Shown in pieces: positions 1 to 7,937 of a DNA stretch of 64,000 nt. This DNA is from Neorhizobium galegae bv. orientalis str. HAMBI 540 (GTDB taxonomy: Bacteria > Pseudomonadota > Alphaproteobacteria > Rhizobiales > Rhizobiaceae). The notes below the pieces were generated by a model that saw only the letters and a list, made by a program, of their open reading frames with translations, searched no databases and had not been told where the DNA came from. Position 1 is the stretch's first letter. The number at the start of each line of letters is the position of its first letter. The position numbers and the translations under genes were made by a program. The stretch lies in contig NZ_HG938353.1 of the NCBI RefSeq assembly GCF_000731315.1, positions 558,001 through 622,000 on the forward strand. Direction: 5' to 3'.

Positions 1-48
1 GTATGCGGAAAACACCAGCGCCAGGGCGCCTGCTAAAAATTTCTTCAC
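1..48 (-). CDS. N-terminus of a secreted or periplasmic protein (partial)
   Basis: Only the first 16 codons lie in the window. A GTG start at 48 is preceded by a strong GGAGGAG ribosome binding site at about 56-62. The peptide begins with two lysines and then a hydrophobic run (FLAGALALVFSAY), which is the start of a Sec signal peptide. The mature protein is outside the window, so its role cannot be told. The strand and the ribosome site are seen directly; export is inferred. Confidence 0.7.
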   Translation of the reverse strand, partial: MKKFLAGALALVFSAY

Positions 49-349
49 TGCACTCTCCTCCTAGAGTCAGTCCGGAACATCGTGGGCGAGGCCGGAATGT
101 GATAACGCGAACAGTCTCCTCCCGCTCGCGCTAAAATATAAGGTAGCCATACATTTTGGGGGTCGTCAAATGCCCTGCCGGTGTGAAAGTGGCTTCCGGC
201 CAAAATCTAATGGGCGGGATGGCCGCGCTTATGCCGCGGCGGCTCGAGGCCTGATTTTTGGGCGATTTCGAGGCTCAAAACACGAGATCTCGCCACTCCA
301 GAAGCCGAACCGTTACCGTTGTTCCGCCCGCCGCCTGGAGCGTGAGACT
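49..349. other. Non-coding upstream region
   Basis: About 300 bases between the start of the partial secreted-protein gene and the 3' end of the cupin gene. It should hold the promoter of the leftward partial gene; an AT-rich patch at about 132-141 (aaaatataag) could be part of it. An open frame on the plus strand runs through this region into the cupin gene, but it is rich in Arg, Gly and Pro, lacks a ribosome site and overlaps a recognisable gene, so it is not called. Confidence 0.5.
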
Positions 350-916
350 CTAAGATCGGCGTGGCGGCCAGGCGCGCAGAAGTGCGCCGGTGGCGCCTCC
401 CACCGGGTCGGTCTTTGGAAGCGGCAGGTTGGCGATCCTGGCAAGTTGCGCCTCGCTCGCCGGCCTCGTCTGGATATCCGCTTCCTGCCTGGGCGGGTAG
501 GCGCCGACTACCAGGAAGTCCCGGCTGGCGTCGATCCGCATATGGCCGGTGCCGGCGGGCAGGATCAGGCAGTCTCCGGCATGGACGCTGAGTTCCGTGC
601 CGTCAGGCCCGCCGATCAGCAGCCGTGCCCGGCCGCCGGCGATCCCCAGCACTTCATGCGCGCCGGTGTGATAATGCTGATAGTCGAATACGCCATTGCG
701 CCAGATCCCCTTCCACCCATTCTCCCTGAACCGGCTTTCGAACTTCGGCGCCATCTCGCCTTCCGCCGCGACGGCCTGCCGATAGACCAGCACCGGCAGT
801 TCGGGATTGTTCGGCACCCAGTCGCCGGGCTCGAAGAGGATCGTTTCGAGAGTGGTATCGGCAGCGGAGGTCATGGCATCGAGGCTCGGCGGGGTAATCT
901 TAATGCTTCGGTTCAC
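350..916 (-). CDS. Cupin-domain protein, YjlB-like
   Basis: A 188-residue single-domain cupin resembling Bacillus YjlB. The first cupin motif is seen around HYHTGAHEVLGIAGG and the second around the segment AGDCLILPAGTGHMRI, which together supply the His and Glu ligands of a metal centre. The text PNNPELPVLVY just before the barrel is typical of this subfamily. I chose the GTG at 916 because AAGGA lies 8 bases upstream; this makes the gene overlap the DUF3175 gene by 17 bases and suggests translational coupling. An ATG at 874 is a shorter alternative. The substrate is unknown; a cytosolic dioxygenase or sugar-binding role is possible. The family is clear, the function is not. Confidence 0.8.
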   Translation of the reverse strand: MNRSIKITPPSLDAMTSAADTTLETILFEPGDWVPNNPELPVLVYRQAVAAEGEMAPKFESRFRENGWKGIWRNGVFDYQHYHTGAHEVLGIAGGRARLLIGGPDGTELSVHAGDCLILPAGTGHMRIDASRDFLVVGAYPPRQEADIQTRPASEAQLARIANLPLPKTDPVGGATGALLRAWPPRRS

Positions 917-1193
917 GGCCGAAATCCTTGCGAAGCTCATCCTTGGTCTTTTCCAGCGTCACGCGTCGCGATTTCGAAAGCTGGCCGCCGGCGCGGTTGA
1001 TGTAGAAATTCAGCATCGACATCGCCGATTGGAACGGGCTCGACTTGCGGCGATGGCTCTCCTCTGCTGAGTGCTGGAGGGAGCCGGCGATCTTTTTCGG
1101 GCTGCGCGATTTGAACACGCCATCCTTCAGGTGCATCGCATCGCTATGTTCGGTCACGTCCTGCGACCATTTCTTCTTGTTCTTCTTGGGCAT
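900..1193 (-). CDS. DUF3175 domain protein
   Basis: A small basic protein of 97 residues that begins with a lysine-rich stretch (PKKNKKKW) and contains the conserved phrases RSPKKIAGSL and RRKSSPFQSAMSMLNFYINR, characteristic of the DUF3175 family. The ATG at 1193 has a GGGAGA ribosome site. It is upstream of, and overlaps, the cupin gene, so the two are probably one transcript. No function is established for the family; the charge and size would allow nucleic-acid binding, but that is inference only. Confidence 0.8.
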   Translation of the reverse strand: MPKKNKKKWSQDVTEHSDAMHLKDGVFKSRSPKKIAGSLQHSAEESHRRKSSPFQSAMSMLNFYINRAGGQLSKSRRVTLEKTKDELRKDFGREPKH

Positions 1194-1255
1194 GGAAATC
1201 TCCCGTGGAAGATTGGATATCCTCCCGAACCGGCCGCTGCCGGCAAGGTTCCCGC

Positions 1256-2248
1256 CTATCGTGCTGCGGCCGTCGTATTGCGCACCACGAGATGGGTTTC
1301 CAGCACGTAGCGCACGTCGCGGATGGCGCGCGACTGCAGCATGTCGAGGAGCAGCGAAACGGCCACCCGGCCGGCTTCCGTAGACCGATTGGAGACCGAT
1401 GTCAGCGCTGGATAGGTGACGGCGCCAAGCACGTCGTCGCAGCCGATCAGGCTGAAATCGCCGGGCACCGAGACCCGCTTTTCGGAAAGCCCGGCCAGCA
1501 CGCCTTGCGCCGTCAGGTCGTCGAAGGCGACGGCCGCCGTGGCGCCGGTGGCCAGGATCGCGCTGACGGCGTTGCGGCCGGAATTGTAGCTCGCCAGCAC
1601 CGCCGGCACGGTTTCGACCACGATATCCAGCTTTGATGCGGCGGCCTTGATGGCGGTGCGGCGCTGCTTGTTCGACCAGGAATTCGACGGGCCGCTGACA
1701 TAGACGATCCGGCGGTGGCCGAGCTTGGCGAGATGTTCGACCGCCTCGCGGACGCCCGATCCGCTGTCGATCAGCACCCGCGGAATGCCGTCGACATCGC
1801 GGTTGATCAGCACCAGCGGCAGCAGGTTTGCATGGGCGCGGATGCGCTCGTCCGAAAGGCGGGAGGAGGCGAGTACCAAGCCTTCTACCTGGCCTGCGAA
1901 CCGGCCGACCAGCTTGTCTTCCTGCGTCGGGTTCTCCTCGGTATTGCCGAGGAAGATGCAGAAATCGGAACGGTCCGCCTCCAGTTGGGCCGCCTGGATC
2001 AATGGCGGAAAGAACGGGTTGGCGATATCCGGCACGATCAGCCCGACATTGCCGTGTCGCCCGGTGCTGAGCGCCCGCGCCGTGTGGTTCGGCACATAAC
2101 CGAGCGCTTCTGCCGCCTTCATGATGCGGGTCACTGTTTCAGGGGAGAGCATGTCCGGCCGCGTGAAGGCGCGCGAGACGCTGGAACGCGCAACGCCTGC
2201 CGCATCGGCGACCTGGCTGATAGTGACGCCCTTGGTCCGCTTGATCAT
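1256..2248 (-). CDS. LacI-family transcriptional repressor of the amino-sugar/uronate locus
   Basis: A 330-residue LacI/GalR regulator. The N-terminal helix-turn-helix reads VTISQVADAAGVARSSVSRAF, followed by the hinge helix (GYVPNHTARALSTGR) and a periplasmic-binding-protein-like effector domain (GLIVPDIANPFF, VLINRD, GHRRIVYVSG, IGCDD, LTSVSNRSTEAGRVA). I start at the ATG at 2248 (MIKRTKG); the frame stays open for 11 more codons upstream. The gene is divergent from the catabolic genes. The palindrome at 2343-2358 and its copy at 6456-6471 are its likely operators, since LacI proteins bind central-CG palindromes of this kind. The inducer is probably a sugar or sugar phosphate of the pathway, not identifiable from sequence. 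Confidence 0.9.
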   Translation of the reverse strand: MIKRTKGVTISQVADAAGVARSSVSRAFTRPDMLSPETVTRIMKAAEALGYVPNHTARALSTGRHGNVGLIVPDIANPFFPPLIQAAQLEADRSDFCIFLGNTEENPTQEDKLVGRFAGQVEGLVLASSRLSDERIRAHANLLPLVLINRDVDGIPRVLIDSGSGVREAVEHLAKLGHRRIVYVSGPSNSWSNKQRRTAIKAAASKLDIVVETVPAVLASYNSGRNAVSAILATGATAAVAFDDLTAQGVLAGLSEKRVSVPGDFSLIGCDDVLGAVTYPALTSVSNRSTEAGRVAVSLLLDMLQSRAIRDVRYVLETHLVVRNTTAAAR

Positions 2249-2337
2249 GGAAATTGAGAACTCGCCGGTTTGGCCTGGCACTTAGCATGAAGTCCGCAGC
2301 GCTATCAATTCTGACGCGAAGACTGACATTCATCCAC

Positions 2338-2358
2338 TTGACATGCAACCGGTTGCAT
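2338..2358 (+). promoter_or_regulatory. Promoter -35 element overlapping LacI-type operator 1
   Basis: TTGACA at 2338-2343 runs into the perfect 16-base palindrome ATGCAACCGGTTGCAT at 2343-2358. The same arrangement recurs in front of the transporter block at 6451. The central CG and 16-base length fit a LacI-family site, and binding would block the -35 region. The site lies 80 bases before the nagB-like start and 95 bases before the repressor start, so it could control both directions. Confidence 0.8.
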
Positions 2359-2437
2359 GGAAGTCTTTTGCTACAGATAAGGGACCTGCAACGGATGCGG
2401 CGAGGCGAAGCCCGCCTGCCGGTGCGACCCTGCAGAC

Positions 2438-3238
2438 ATGGAGACCGCGTTGACCATCGCCACCGCCCATCGTCCTTCGCCGGAAACGCGGCGGACTTTC
2501 GACCGCCTCTCGGTCGAAAGCTTTGCAACACGGGCCGAGATGGGCGCCGCTGCGGCCGCCGACATTGCCGCCGCCTTGACCGAGCGCCTCGCCAACCAGA
2601 CGGAAGTCCGCATGGTCTTTGCCGCCGCCCCCAGCCAGGCCGACATGCTGAAGGCGCTCTGCGCCGTGCCGGGTATCGACTGGGGCCGCGTTACCGCCTT
2701 CCACATGGACGAATATATCGGCCTTTCGCCCTCCTCGCCGGCGCGTTTCGCCAACTGGCTGGACGAGCATGTGTTCGCCAAGTTGCCATTCGCCGCCGTG
2801 CACCGCATCACCCCTGAGCCGGATGCGAGCGCCGAGGTGCGCCGTTATTCCGGCCTGCTGAACGAGGCGCCGATCGATTTCGTTTGCCTCGGCATCGGCG
2901 TCAACGGCCACATCGCCTTCAACGACCCGCCAGTCGCCGATTTCAACGACCCGCTGGACGTCAAGATCGTCGAGCTGGACGATATCTGCCGCCAGCAGCA
3001 GGTCGATGACGACTGTTTTTCGGATCTCGCGTCCGTCCCCAACGAGGCGATCACGCTGACGGTGCCGCGCCTGCTCAGAGCCGACCGGATGTTCTGCGTC
3101 GTGCCGGGCGCCGTCAAGCGCGACGCCGTTTCGAAGACGCTTTACGGCCCGCTGACCACCGAATGCCCGGCAAGCGTCCTGCGCTTCCACGCCGCCTGCA
3201 CCCTTTATATCGATAAGGATTCCGACCCCGATGCCTGA
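2438..3238 (+). CDS. Glucosamine-6-phosphate deaminase-like protein (NagB/6PGL family)
   Basis: A 266-residue member of the NagB/6-phosphogluconolactonase fold. The signature AFHMDEYIGL near residue 85 supplies the catalytic Asp of the HMDEY motif, and CLGIGVNGHIAFND holds the His of the ring-opening motif. Relative to E. coli NagB the Asp of DGH is Asn (as also in Bacillus NagB) and the Glu of FNEP is Asp. The family converts GlcN-6-P to fructose-6-P and ammonia in the cytosol. It is first in a tight block, overlapping the SIS gene by 8 bases. No clear ribosome site is visible at the ATG, so the start is less sure than the frame. A deaminase for a different amino-sugar phosphate is possible. 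Confidence 0.8.
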   Translation: METALTIATAHRPSPETRRTFDRLSVESFATRAEMGAAAAADIAAALTERLANQTEVRMVFAAAPSQADMLKALCAVPGIDWGRVTAFHMDEYIGLSPSSPARFANWLDEHVFAKLPFAAVHRITPEPDASAEVRRYSGLLNEAPIDFVCLGIGVNGHIAFNDPPVADFNDPLDVKIVELDDICRQQQVDDDCFSDLASVPNEAITLTVPRLLRADRMFCVVPGAVKRDAVSKTLYGPLTTECPASVLRFHAACTLYIDKDSDPDA

Positions 3239-4010
3239 TCACCCCGTCATCGATGCGGATGCGCTCTGCGAAGGTTATTTCGCCTCGACCCAAGCCCTGA
3301 TGCGGCGAGTCCTGGAAGAGGAAAAAACGCCGCTCGACCAGGCCGCGGCCAAGCTCGCCGACCAGATCGCCGCCGACCGGCTGGTGCATATCTACGGCCC
3401 GGGCGGTCATTCCAATCTCGCCTCGCAGGAAGTCTTCTTCCGCGCCGGCGGGCTGATGCATATCAGCGCCATTCTCGACGAGGGTACGCTGCTATCGAAC
3501 GGCGCGCTCCGCTCCATGGCGATCGAGCGTACGCCCGGTTACGGCAAGGTGGTGATATCAAACCAGCGGCTCGGCGACACCGACCTGCTGATCCTCGTCA
3601 ACGCCTACGGCATCAACGCCGCGCTGATCGATGCCGCGCTGGAAGCCAAACGCCGCGGCGCCTTCCTGGTCGGCGTCAGCTCTCGCGAACATGCCTCGAA
3701 AACCTCGCCGGATCATCCGGCCCGCCATCCAACCAGGCAGAACCTCCACGACATCGTCGACATCGCCATCGACTGCAAGGTGCCGATCGGCGATGCGGTC
3801 GTGAAGGTCCCCGGCATGGGCGAAAACATTGCGGCGATCTCCACCTTCGCCAACGCATTCACGCTGAACTGCCTGGTGATCCGCACGGTAGCGAAGCTTG
3901 TCGAGCGCGGCATCGAGCCGCCGGTCTGGCGCAGCGGCAATGCGCCGGGAGGCGACGAGGCGAACGGCCGTTTCATCGCCAATTTCCAAGGCCGGGTGAG
4001 GGCGCTCTGA
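3231..4010 (+). CDS. SIS-domain protein (UPF0309-like sugar isomerase)
   Basis: A 259-residue protein with one sugar-isomerase (SIS) domain. LVHIYGPGGHSNLASQEVFFRAGG at about residues 51-74 is the phosphosugar-binding loop, and DTDLLILVNAYGINAALIDAALEAKRRG is the second half of the sheet. The C-terminal region is helical and ends without extra domains. SIS domains bind phosphorylated sugars and either isomerise them or sense them. Starting inside the nagB-like gene and ending 2 bases before nagA, it almost certainly acts on an amino-sugar phosphate in the same cytosolic pathway. It could provide the isomerase step for sugars that NagB-type enzymes do not accept, as AgaS does in galactosamine use, but that assignment is inferred. 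Confidence 0.8.
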   Translation: MPDHPVIDADALCEGYFASTQALMRRVLEEEKTPLDQAAAKLADQIAADRLVHIYGPGGHSNLASQEVFFRAGGLMHISAILDEGTLLSNGALRSMAIERTPGYGKVVISNQRLGDTDLLILVNAYGINAALIDAALEAKRRGAFLVGVSSREHASKTSPDHPARHPTRQNLHDIVDIAIDCKVPIGDAVVKVPGMGENIAAISTFANAFTLNCLVIRTVAKLVERGIEPPVWRSGNAPGGDEANGRFIANFQGRVRAL

Positions 4011-4012
4011 CC

Positions 4013-5152
4013 ATGGTCGTCGACGGTATCGATCCCCGCACCGGCAAAGGTTTTGCGATCGAAATCGCCGACGGCAGGATTGCCGCCATCCGCCCGGCGG
4101 AAAATACCAGCCCGCGTTATCTCTCCGCCGGCCTGATTGACCTACAGGTCAACGGTTATCGCGGCTTCGACCTGAACAATGGCGAAGTCACCGCCAACAT
4201 CCTCCTTTCCCTCTGCGAGGAGATGCTGGGCGTCGGCGTGACCACCTGGCTGCCGACCATCATCACGGCCTCCAAGATTTCCATCCTTCAGGCGCTCGCC
4301 GATATCGCAAGAATCCGCGCCGGCCACCGGCTGATCGCCGAAATGGTGCCGGGAATACATGTCGAAGGCCCGTCGATCTCCGACAAGGACGGTCCGCGCG
4401 GCGCGCACCCGCTGGCGCATGTCCGCCCGCCGTCGATCGCGGAATTCGACCGCTGGCAGCAGGCCTCCGGCAATCTGGTCTCGATGGTGACGCTTGCGCC
4501 GGAACATGAGGGCAGCGTCGATTATATCCGCGCGCTCACGGCCAGAGGCGTTCACGTGGCGCTCGGCCACACCGCCGCGACGCCGGAGGAAATCCATGCG
4601 GCCGCCGCGGCGGGTGCGGTCCTTTCCACCCATCTCGGCAACGGCGCCGCGGCCATGCTGCCGCGCCACCCGAATTTCATCTGGGCGCAGCTTGCCGATG
4701 ACCGGCTGACGGCCAGCTTCATCGCCGACGGCTGGCACCTGCCGGCCGATACGTTCAAGGCCATGCTGCGCGCCAAGGGTCCGGATCGGGCGATCCTCGT
4801 GTCCGACATGGTGGCGCTCGCCGGCATGCCCGCCGGCATCTACGACCAGCCAGTCGGCGGCCGCGTCGAGGTGTCTGCCGAAGGCCGCATCGGCGTTGCC
4901 GGCACGCCCTATCTCGCCGGCGCCAGCCTGCCGCTGTCCGCCAATGTCGCGATCGCGTCGCAGATGGCGGGCCTCCCGCTTGCCGATACGCTTCTGCTCG
5001 CAACGGCAAATCCGGGTCGCTTCGTCGGCGGGCGCGGTCTGCTGGAAGTCGGCGCGCGGGCCGATCTCATCCGTTTCGAATGGTCGGAAGGCGAGCGTGA
5101 ATTGTCTATCCGCGAAACCTGGGTCCACGGCGAAAAGGCGTCCTGCGCATGA
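4013..5152 (+). CDS. nagA: N-acetylglucosamine-6-phosphate deacetylase
   Basis: A 379-residue amidohydrolase-superfamily enzyme of normal NagA length. It removes the acetyl group from GlcNAc-6-P in the cytosol, giving GlcN-6-P. Visible landmarks are SAGLIDLQVNG (the E. coli-like Gln-Asn variant of the HxH strand), the metal-binding Glu in GIHVEGPSI, His in LGHTAAT, His in STHLGNG, and the catalytic Asp in LVSDMVALAG. The gene begins 2 bases after the SIS gene and its stop overlaps the next start by 4 bases (ATGA). The usual HLYNAM and SDATAPAG motifs are modified (HLGNGA, SDMVALAG), so a related N-acyl-hexosamine phosphate may be the true substrate. Confidence 0.88.
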   Translation: MVVDGIDPRTGKGFAIEIADGRIAAIRPAENTSPRYLSAGLIDLQVNGYRGFDLNNGEVTANILLSLCEEMLGVGVTTWLPTIITASKISILQALADIARIRAGHRLIAEMVPGIHVEGPSISDKDGPRGAHPLAHVRPPSIAEFDRWQQASGNLVSMVTLAPEHEGSVDYIRALTARGVHVALGHTAATPEEIHAAAAAGAVLSTHLGNGAAAMLPRHPNFIWAQLADDRLTASFIADGWHLPADTFKAMLRAKGPDRAILVSDMVALAGMPAGIYDQPVGGRVEVSAEGRIGVAGTPYLAGASLPLSANVAIASQMAGLPLADTLLLATANPGRFVGGRGLLEVGARADLIRFEWSEGERELSIRETWVHGEKASCA

Positions 5153-6420
5153 TCCCGGTCGGAGCCGCCATCGTCGATATCACCCCGCCGCCCGGTCTTG
5201 CGATGTCCGGATTTGCGGCACGCACCCTGCCGGCCAAAGGCGCCCATGATGCCCTGACGGCGCGCGCCGTGGTGGTCGGCGATACGGCAGTTGTCGTCGC
5301 CGATGTCATCGGCATCGACGCAGCGACGAGCGACCGGATCCGCAAGCGCTGCGTCCTTCCGGCGGATAACGTGGTGGCCGCAGCACTCCACAATCACGGC
5401 GGTCCGGTTTCCATGGCCGGACGGCTCAGCATCGCCGCCGATCCGGCCTATCTGGAGCGGCTGGAAGACGCATGCGTCGCAGCCATCGACAAGGCCGCGG
5501 CCGCGCGCCGGCCGGCAACCATCACTGTGGGGCAGGGGAGCGATCCGGGGATTGCGCGCAATCGGCGCCATCCGGGCGGACCCGTGGATGCTTCCCTGCC
5601 GCTCCTTCGCATCCGCGCCGCGGATGGCGACATGATCGCCGTCGTCACCGCCTATGCCTGCCACCCGGTGGTGCTGGCGGCCGACAATCTTCTCTGGACG
5701 GCGGATTATCCGCATTTCGTGCGGCAGGCGCTGGAGGAAGCCCATCCCGGTGCCGTTGCCCTGTTCATGACCGGCTGCGTCGGCGACGCCAATACCGGCC
5801 ATTCGGCGCATGCCTCGATCTCGCTCGCGACGAACCCAGACCGCAGCTTTGCTTCAGCCGAACGGATCGGCCGCAAGATCGCCGATGCGGCGCTTGTCGC
5901 TCCTGAGCAGCCGGTGCCCGATACCGCGACCGCCCGAAATGGCACCCTCAGCCTTGCCTTTGAGCGCCGCGAGACCGAAGCCCCCCAAACTCTCGAAAAT
6001 CGCTGGCGGGAAGAGGCACTCACCGCCGAACCTGCCCGCAAAAGCCTGCTGTTCTATTGGGCCGATTGGGCGCGCGACATCGCGCCCCTCAAACCCGAGC
6101 CACTTGCGGCGCGCGTGACCGTGCTCGATTGGGGCGGTGTACCGATCGTCGCTTTGCCGGGCGAGATCTTTGCGGAGACGGCGCTGTCGATCCGCGCAGC
6201 ACTCGGAGCCGACAAGCCGGCCTTCGTCATCGGTTTTGCCGATGACAATCCTGGCTACATCCCGCCGGCCGGCGAATTCCCGTTCGGTGGATACGAAGTG
6301 GACGAGGCGCACCGTTATTACGGCCTGGCGGCCACCTTCGCGTCGGGCTCGGCGGAAGCGCTCGCGGCCTGCGCTATCGAACTCGCGAAAGCCACCTCCA
6401 GTGGAGGCGGGGCAGCATGA
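5149..6420 (+). CDS. Neutral/alkaline ceramidase-fold hydrolase, short cytosolic form
   Basis: A 423-residue protein matching the N-terminal catalytic domain of neutral ceramidases: VGAAIVDITPPPGLAMSGFAAR at the start, HNHGGPV (metal-ligand histidines) near residue 84, YACHPVVLAADN near 167, and FMTGCVGDANTG near 205. True neutral ceramidases are secreted, about 650-700 residues long, and carry a C-terminal immunoglobulin-like domain; here there is no signal peptide and no such domain. Overlapping nagA by 4 bases, it is translated with the amino-sugar genes. Ceramidases cleave an N-acyl amide, so I infer a cytosolic N-acyl or amide hydrolase acting on a sugar derivative. The substrate is unknown. 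Confidence 0.8.
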   Translation: MIPVGAAIVDITPPPGLAMSGFAARTLPAKGAHDALTARAVVVGDTAVVVADVIGIDAATSDRIRKRCVLPADNVVAAALHNHGGPVSMAGRLSIAADPAYLERLEDACVAAIDKAAAARRPATITVGQGSDPGIARNRRHPGGPVDASLPLLRIRAADGDMIAVVTAYACHPVVLAADNLLWTADYPHFVRQALEEAHPGAVALFMTGCVGDANTGHSAHASISLATNPDRSFASAERIGRKIADAALVAPEQPVPDTATARNGTLSLAFERRETEAPQTLENRWREEALTAEPARKSLLFYWADWARDIAPLKPEPLAARVTVLDWGGVPIVALPGEIFAETALSIRAALGADKPAFVIGFADDNPGYIPPAGEFPFGGYEVDEAHRYYGLAATFASGSAEALAACAIELAKATSSGGGAA

Positions 6421-6450
6421 GCCGACGGGCGGCGACAAACGATCCGATGC

Positions 6451-6471
6451 TTGACACGCAACCGGTTGCAT
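6451..6471 (+). promoter_or_regulatory. Promoter -35 element overlapping LacI-type operator 2
   Basis: TTGACA at 6451-6456 is followed at once by CGCAACCGGTTGCAT, sharing GCAACCGGTTGCATG with operator 1 (2343-2358). The inner 12-base palindrome GCAACCGGTTGC (6458-6469) is identical. It precedes the solute-binding protein gene by about 40 bases, giving the import and uronate genes their own promoter under the same repressor. Confidence 0.8.
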
Positions 6472-6509
6472 GAGAGCTTTTTATCAAACAACAACAAGGG
6501 AACAGGGAC

Positions 6510-7817
6510 ATGAAAAACAGATCAGCAAAGACCAGAATTTCGACCCGCGCGCTGCTTATGAGCGCGGCATTCGGCGCCGCCCTTCTCTCGGGCGCGTCCA
6601 CCGTTTCGGCCGAAACGCTGACGGTCTGGAGCGGTTATCCGGAAATGGCGCCGTTCTACGAACATGTCGCGCAGGGCATGAAGGCCGCCTATCCGAAACT
6701 CGAGGTGAAGGTCGAGGCGATCGCTCTTCGCGAGCATGAAAAACGCGTCGCGCTCGGCCTTACCGGCGGCCAGGACGGCACGACGGTTATCGAGCTCTCC
6801 GGCTCGACCGCCACCCGTTACCTCGAAAACGATCTTCTGCCGGAGGCGCCGGCCGATATCTCGACTTTCGTGAAGGACCCGAAGAACTTCGACAAGTTCT
6901 TCAGCGATACGGCAGGCCAGGGCGGCAAGATCTACGGCATGCCGCTCTTCCGAGGCCAGGGTGCTCTCTATTATAACACCGACATGTTCAAGGCTGCGGG
7001 GCTGACGGCCGCGCCGAAGACCATGGAGGAATATTCCGCCTATGCCGAGAAGCTGACCAAGCGCGATGCCTCCGGCAAGGCGACGGTGTCGGGCTGGAGC
7101 ATGCGTCTCTCGGGTGGTGGCCAGGGCATTGCGGAGAAATTTTGGATCAACATGCATCAATATGGCGGCGCCATCCTCGTTCCCGCAGGCGACGGCAAGT
7201 GGAAGCCCAATTTCGCCAATGAAGCTGGCCGCAAGGCGCTGAAACAGTATCTCACCAACATCTTCACCACCAAGACGGTCACCCCGGAAATGCCGGCTGA
7301 TGCCGATGCCTTCGAGCGCGGCCAGACCGCCATGTTCATCCGCGAATCCTGGGTGATCGGCGACATCGCCAAGAAGGCTCCGGATCTGAAATACGCCACC
7401 GCGCCGCTGCCGAAGGGTTCCATCGCCCTGCCCACCAACCTCTATGTCGCCGGCAAGGGCGCCGATGCCAAGGTCGGCTGGGAATTTGCAAAGGCTGCCA
7501 ATTCGCCGGACAACCTCGTCTGGCTGCTCCAGAACGTCGGCTGGCTGCCGAACCGTTCGGGTGTCGACTATTCGGCCGTCACGTCCAAGCAACCGGCGTT
7601 TGCTGCCTTCGTCGACTATCCGAAAGGCTACGAGTTCTTCACGCTGCCGTCGATCGGCCCGATCGAAGAGATCCTGACCCGCGTTGCCGCCCAGCTCGTC
7701 GTCGCCTTCGGCGACGCCTCGCTTGCCAGCGACGATGCCAAGATCGATGCTTTCCTCAAGAAGGCCAGCGACGAAGTGAACACCATCCTCGCCCGCGAAG
7801 GCCTGGCTGCGAAATAA
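6510..7817 (+). CDS. ABC sugar transporter, periplasmic solute-binding protein
   Basis: A 435-residue extracellular solute-binding protein of family 1. The first 34 residues are a Sec signal peptide (KNRSAKTRISTR then a hydrophobic stretch ending VSAE). The mature part has the family pattern LTVWSGYPEMAPFYEHVAQGMKAAYP and a hinge region PLFRGQGALYYNTDMFKAAGL. The ATG at 6510 has AAGGGA upstream. It captures a carbohydrate in the periplasm and delivers it to the two permeases downstream. The operator at 6451 controls it. The sugar cannot be named from sequence; by context it is an oligosaccharide or derivative containing an N-acylated amino sugar, a hexuronate, or both. Confidence 0.9.
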   Translation: MKNRSAKTRISTRALLMSAAFGAALLSGASTVSAETLTVWSGYPEMAPFYEHVAQGMKAAYPKLEVKVEAIALREHEKRVALGLTGGQDGTTVIELSGSTATRYLENDLLPEAPADISTFVKDPKNFDKFFSDTAGQGGKIYGMPLFRGQGALYYNTDMFKAAGLTAAPKTMEEYSAYAEKLTKRDASGKATVSGWSMRLSGGGQGIAEKFWINMHQYGGAILVPAGDGKWKPNFANEAGRKALKQYLTNIFTTKTVTPEMPADADAFERGQTAMFIRESWVIGDIAKKAPDLKYATAPLPKGSIALPTNLYVAGKGADAKVGWEFAKAANSPDNLVWLLQNVGWLPNRSGVDYSAVTSKQPAFAAFVDYPKGYEFFTLPSIGPIEEILTRVAAQLVVAFGDASLASDDAKIDAFLKKASDEVNTILAREGLAAK

Positions 7818-7845
7818 TCGCCGGCAGCACTCGCCAATCGCATGG

Positions 7846-7869
7846 GCCCGGAGCATCATTGCTCCGGGC
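7846..7869 (+). promoter_or_regulatory. Intercistronic hairpin after the solute-binding protein gene
   Basis: A perfect 10-base stem, GCCCGGAGCA / TGCTCCGGGC, with a TCAT loop. It follows the binding-protein stop by 28 bases and is not followed by a T run. Such hairpins in transporter operons usually protect the upstream message, so that more binding protein than permease is made. Partial termination is an alternative. Confidence 0.7.
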
Positions 7870-7937
7870 ACTTAAAACGGGGATCCTGGGTCCGACCCGC
7901 GCCGCGGCCGAACCCTGCTGTCTACAGGCCAAACTCT

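Noticed and set aside
170..1000. Long plus-strand open frame (276 codons)
   Set aside because: It is antisense to the cupin and DUF3175 genes, has no ribosome site and is Arg/Gly/Pro-rich without recognisable motifs.
2438..3238. Loss of a catalytic Asp in the NagB-like protein (NGH instead of DGH)
   Set aside because: The same Asn is found in Bacillus NagB, which is active, so it is not evidence of an inactive enzyme.
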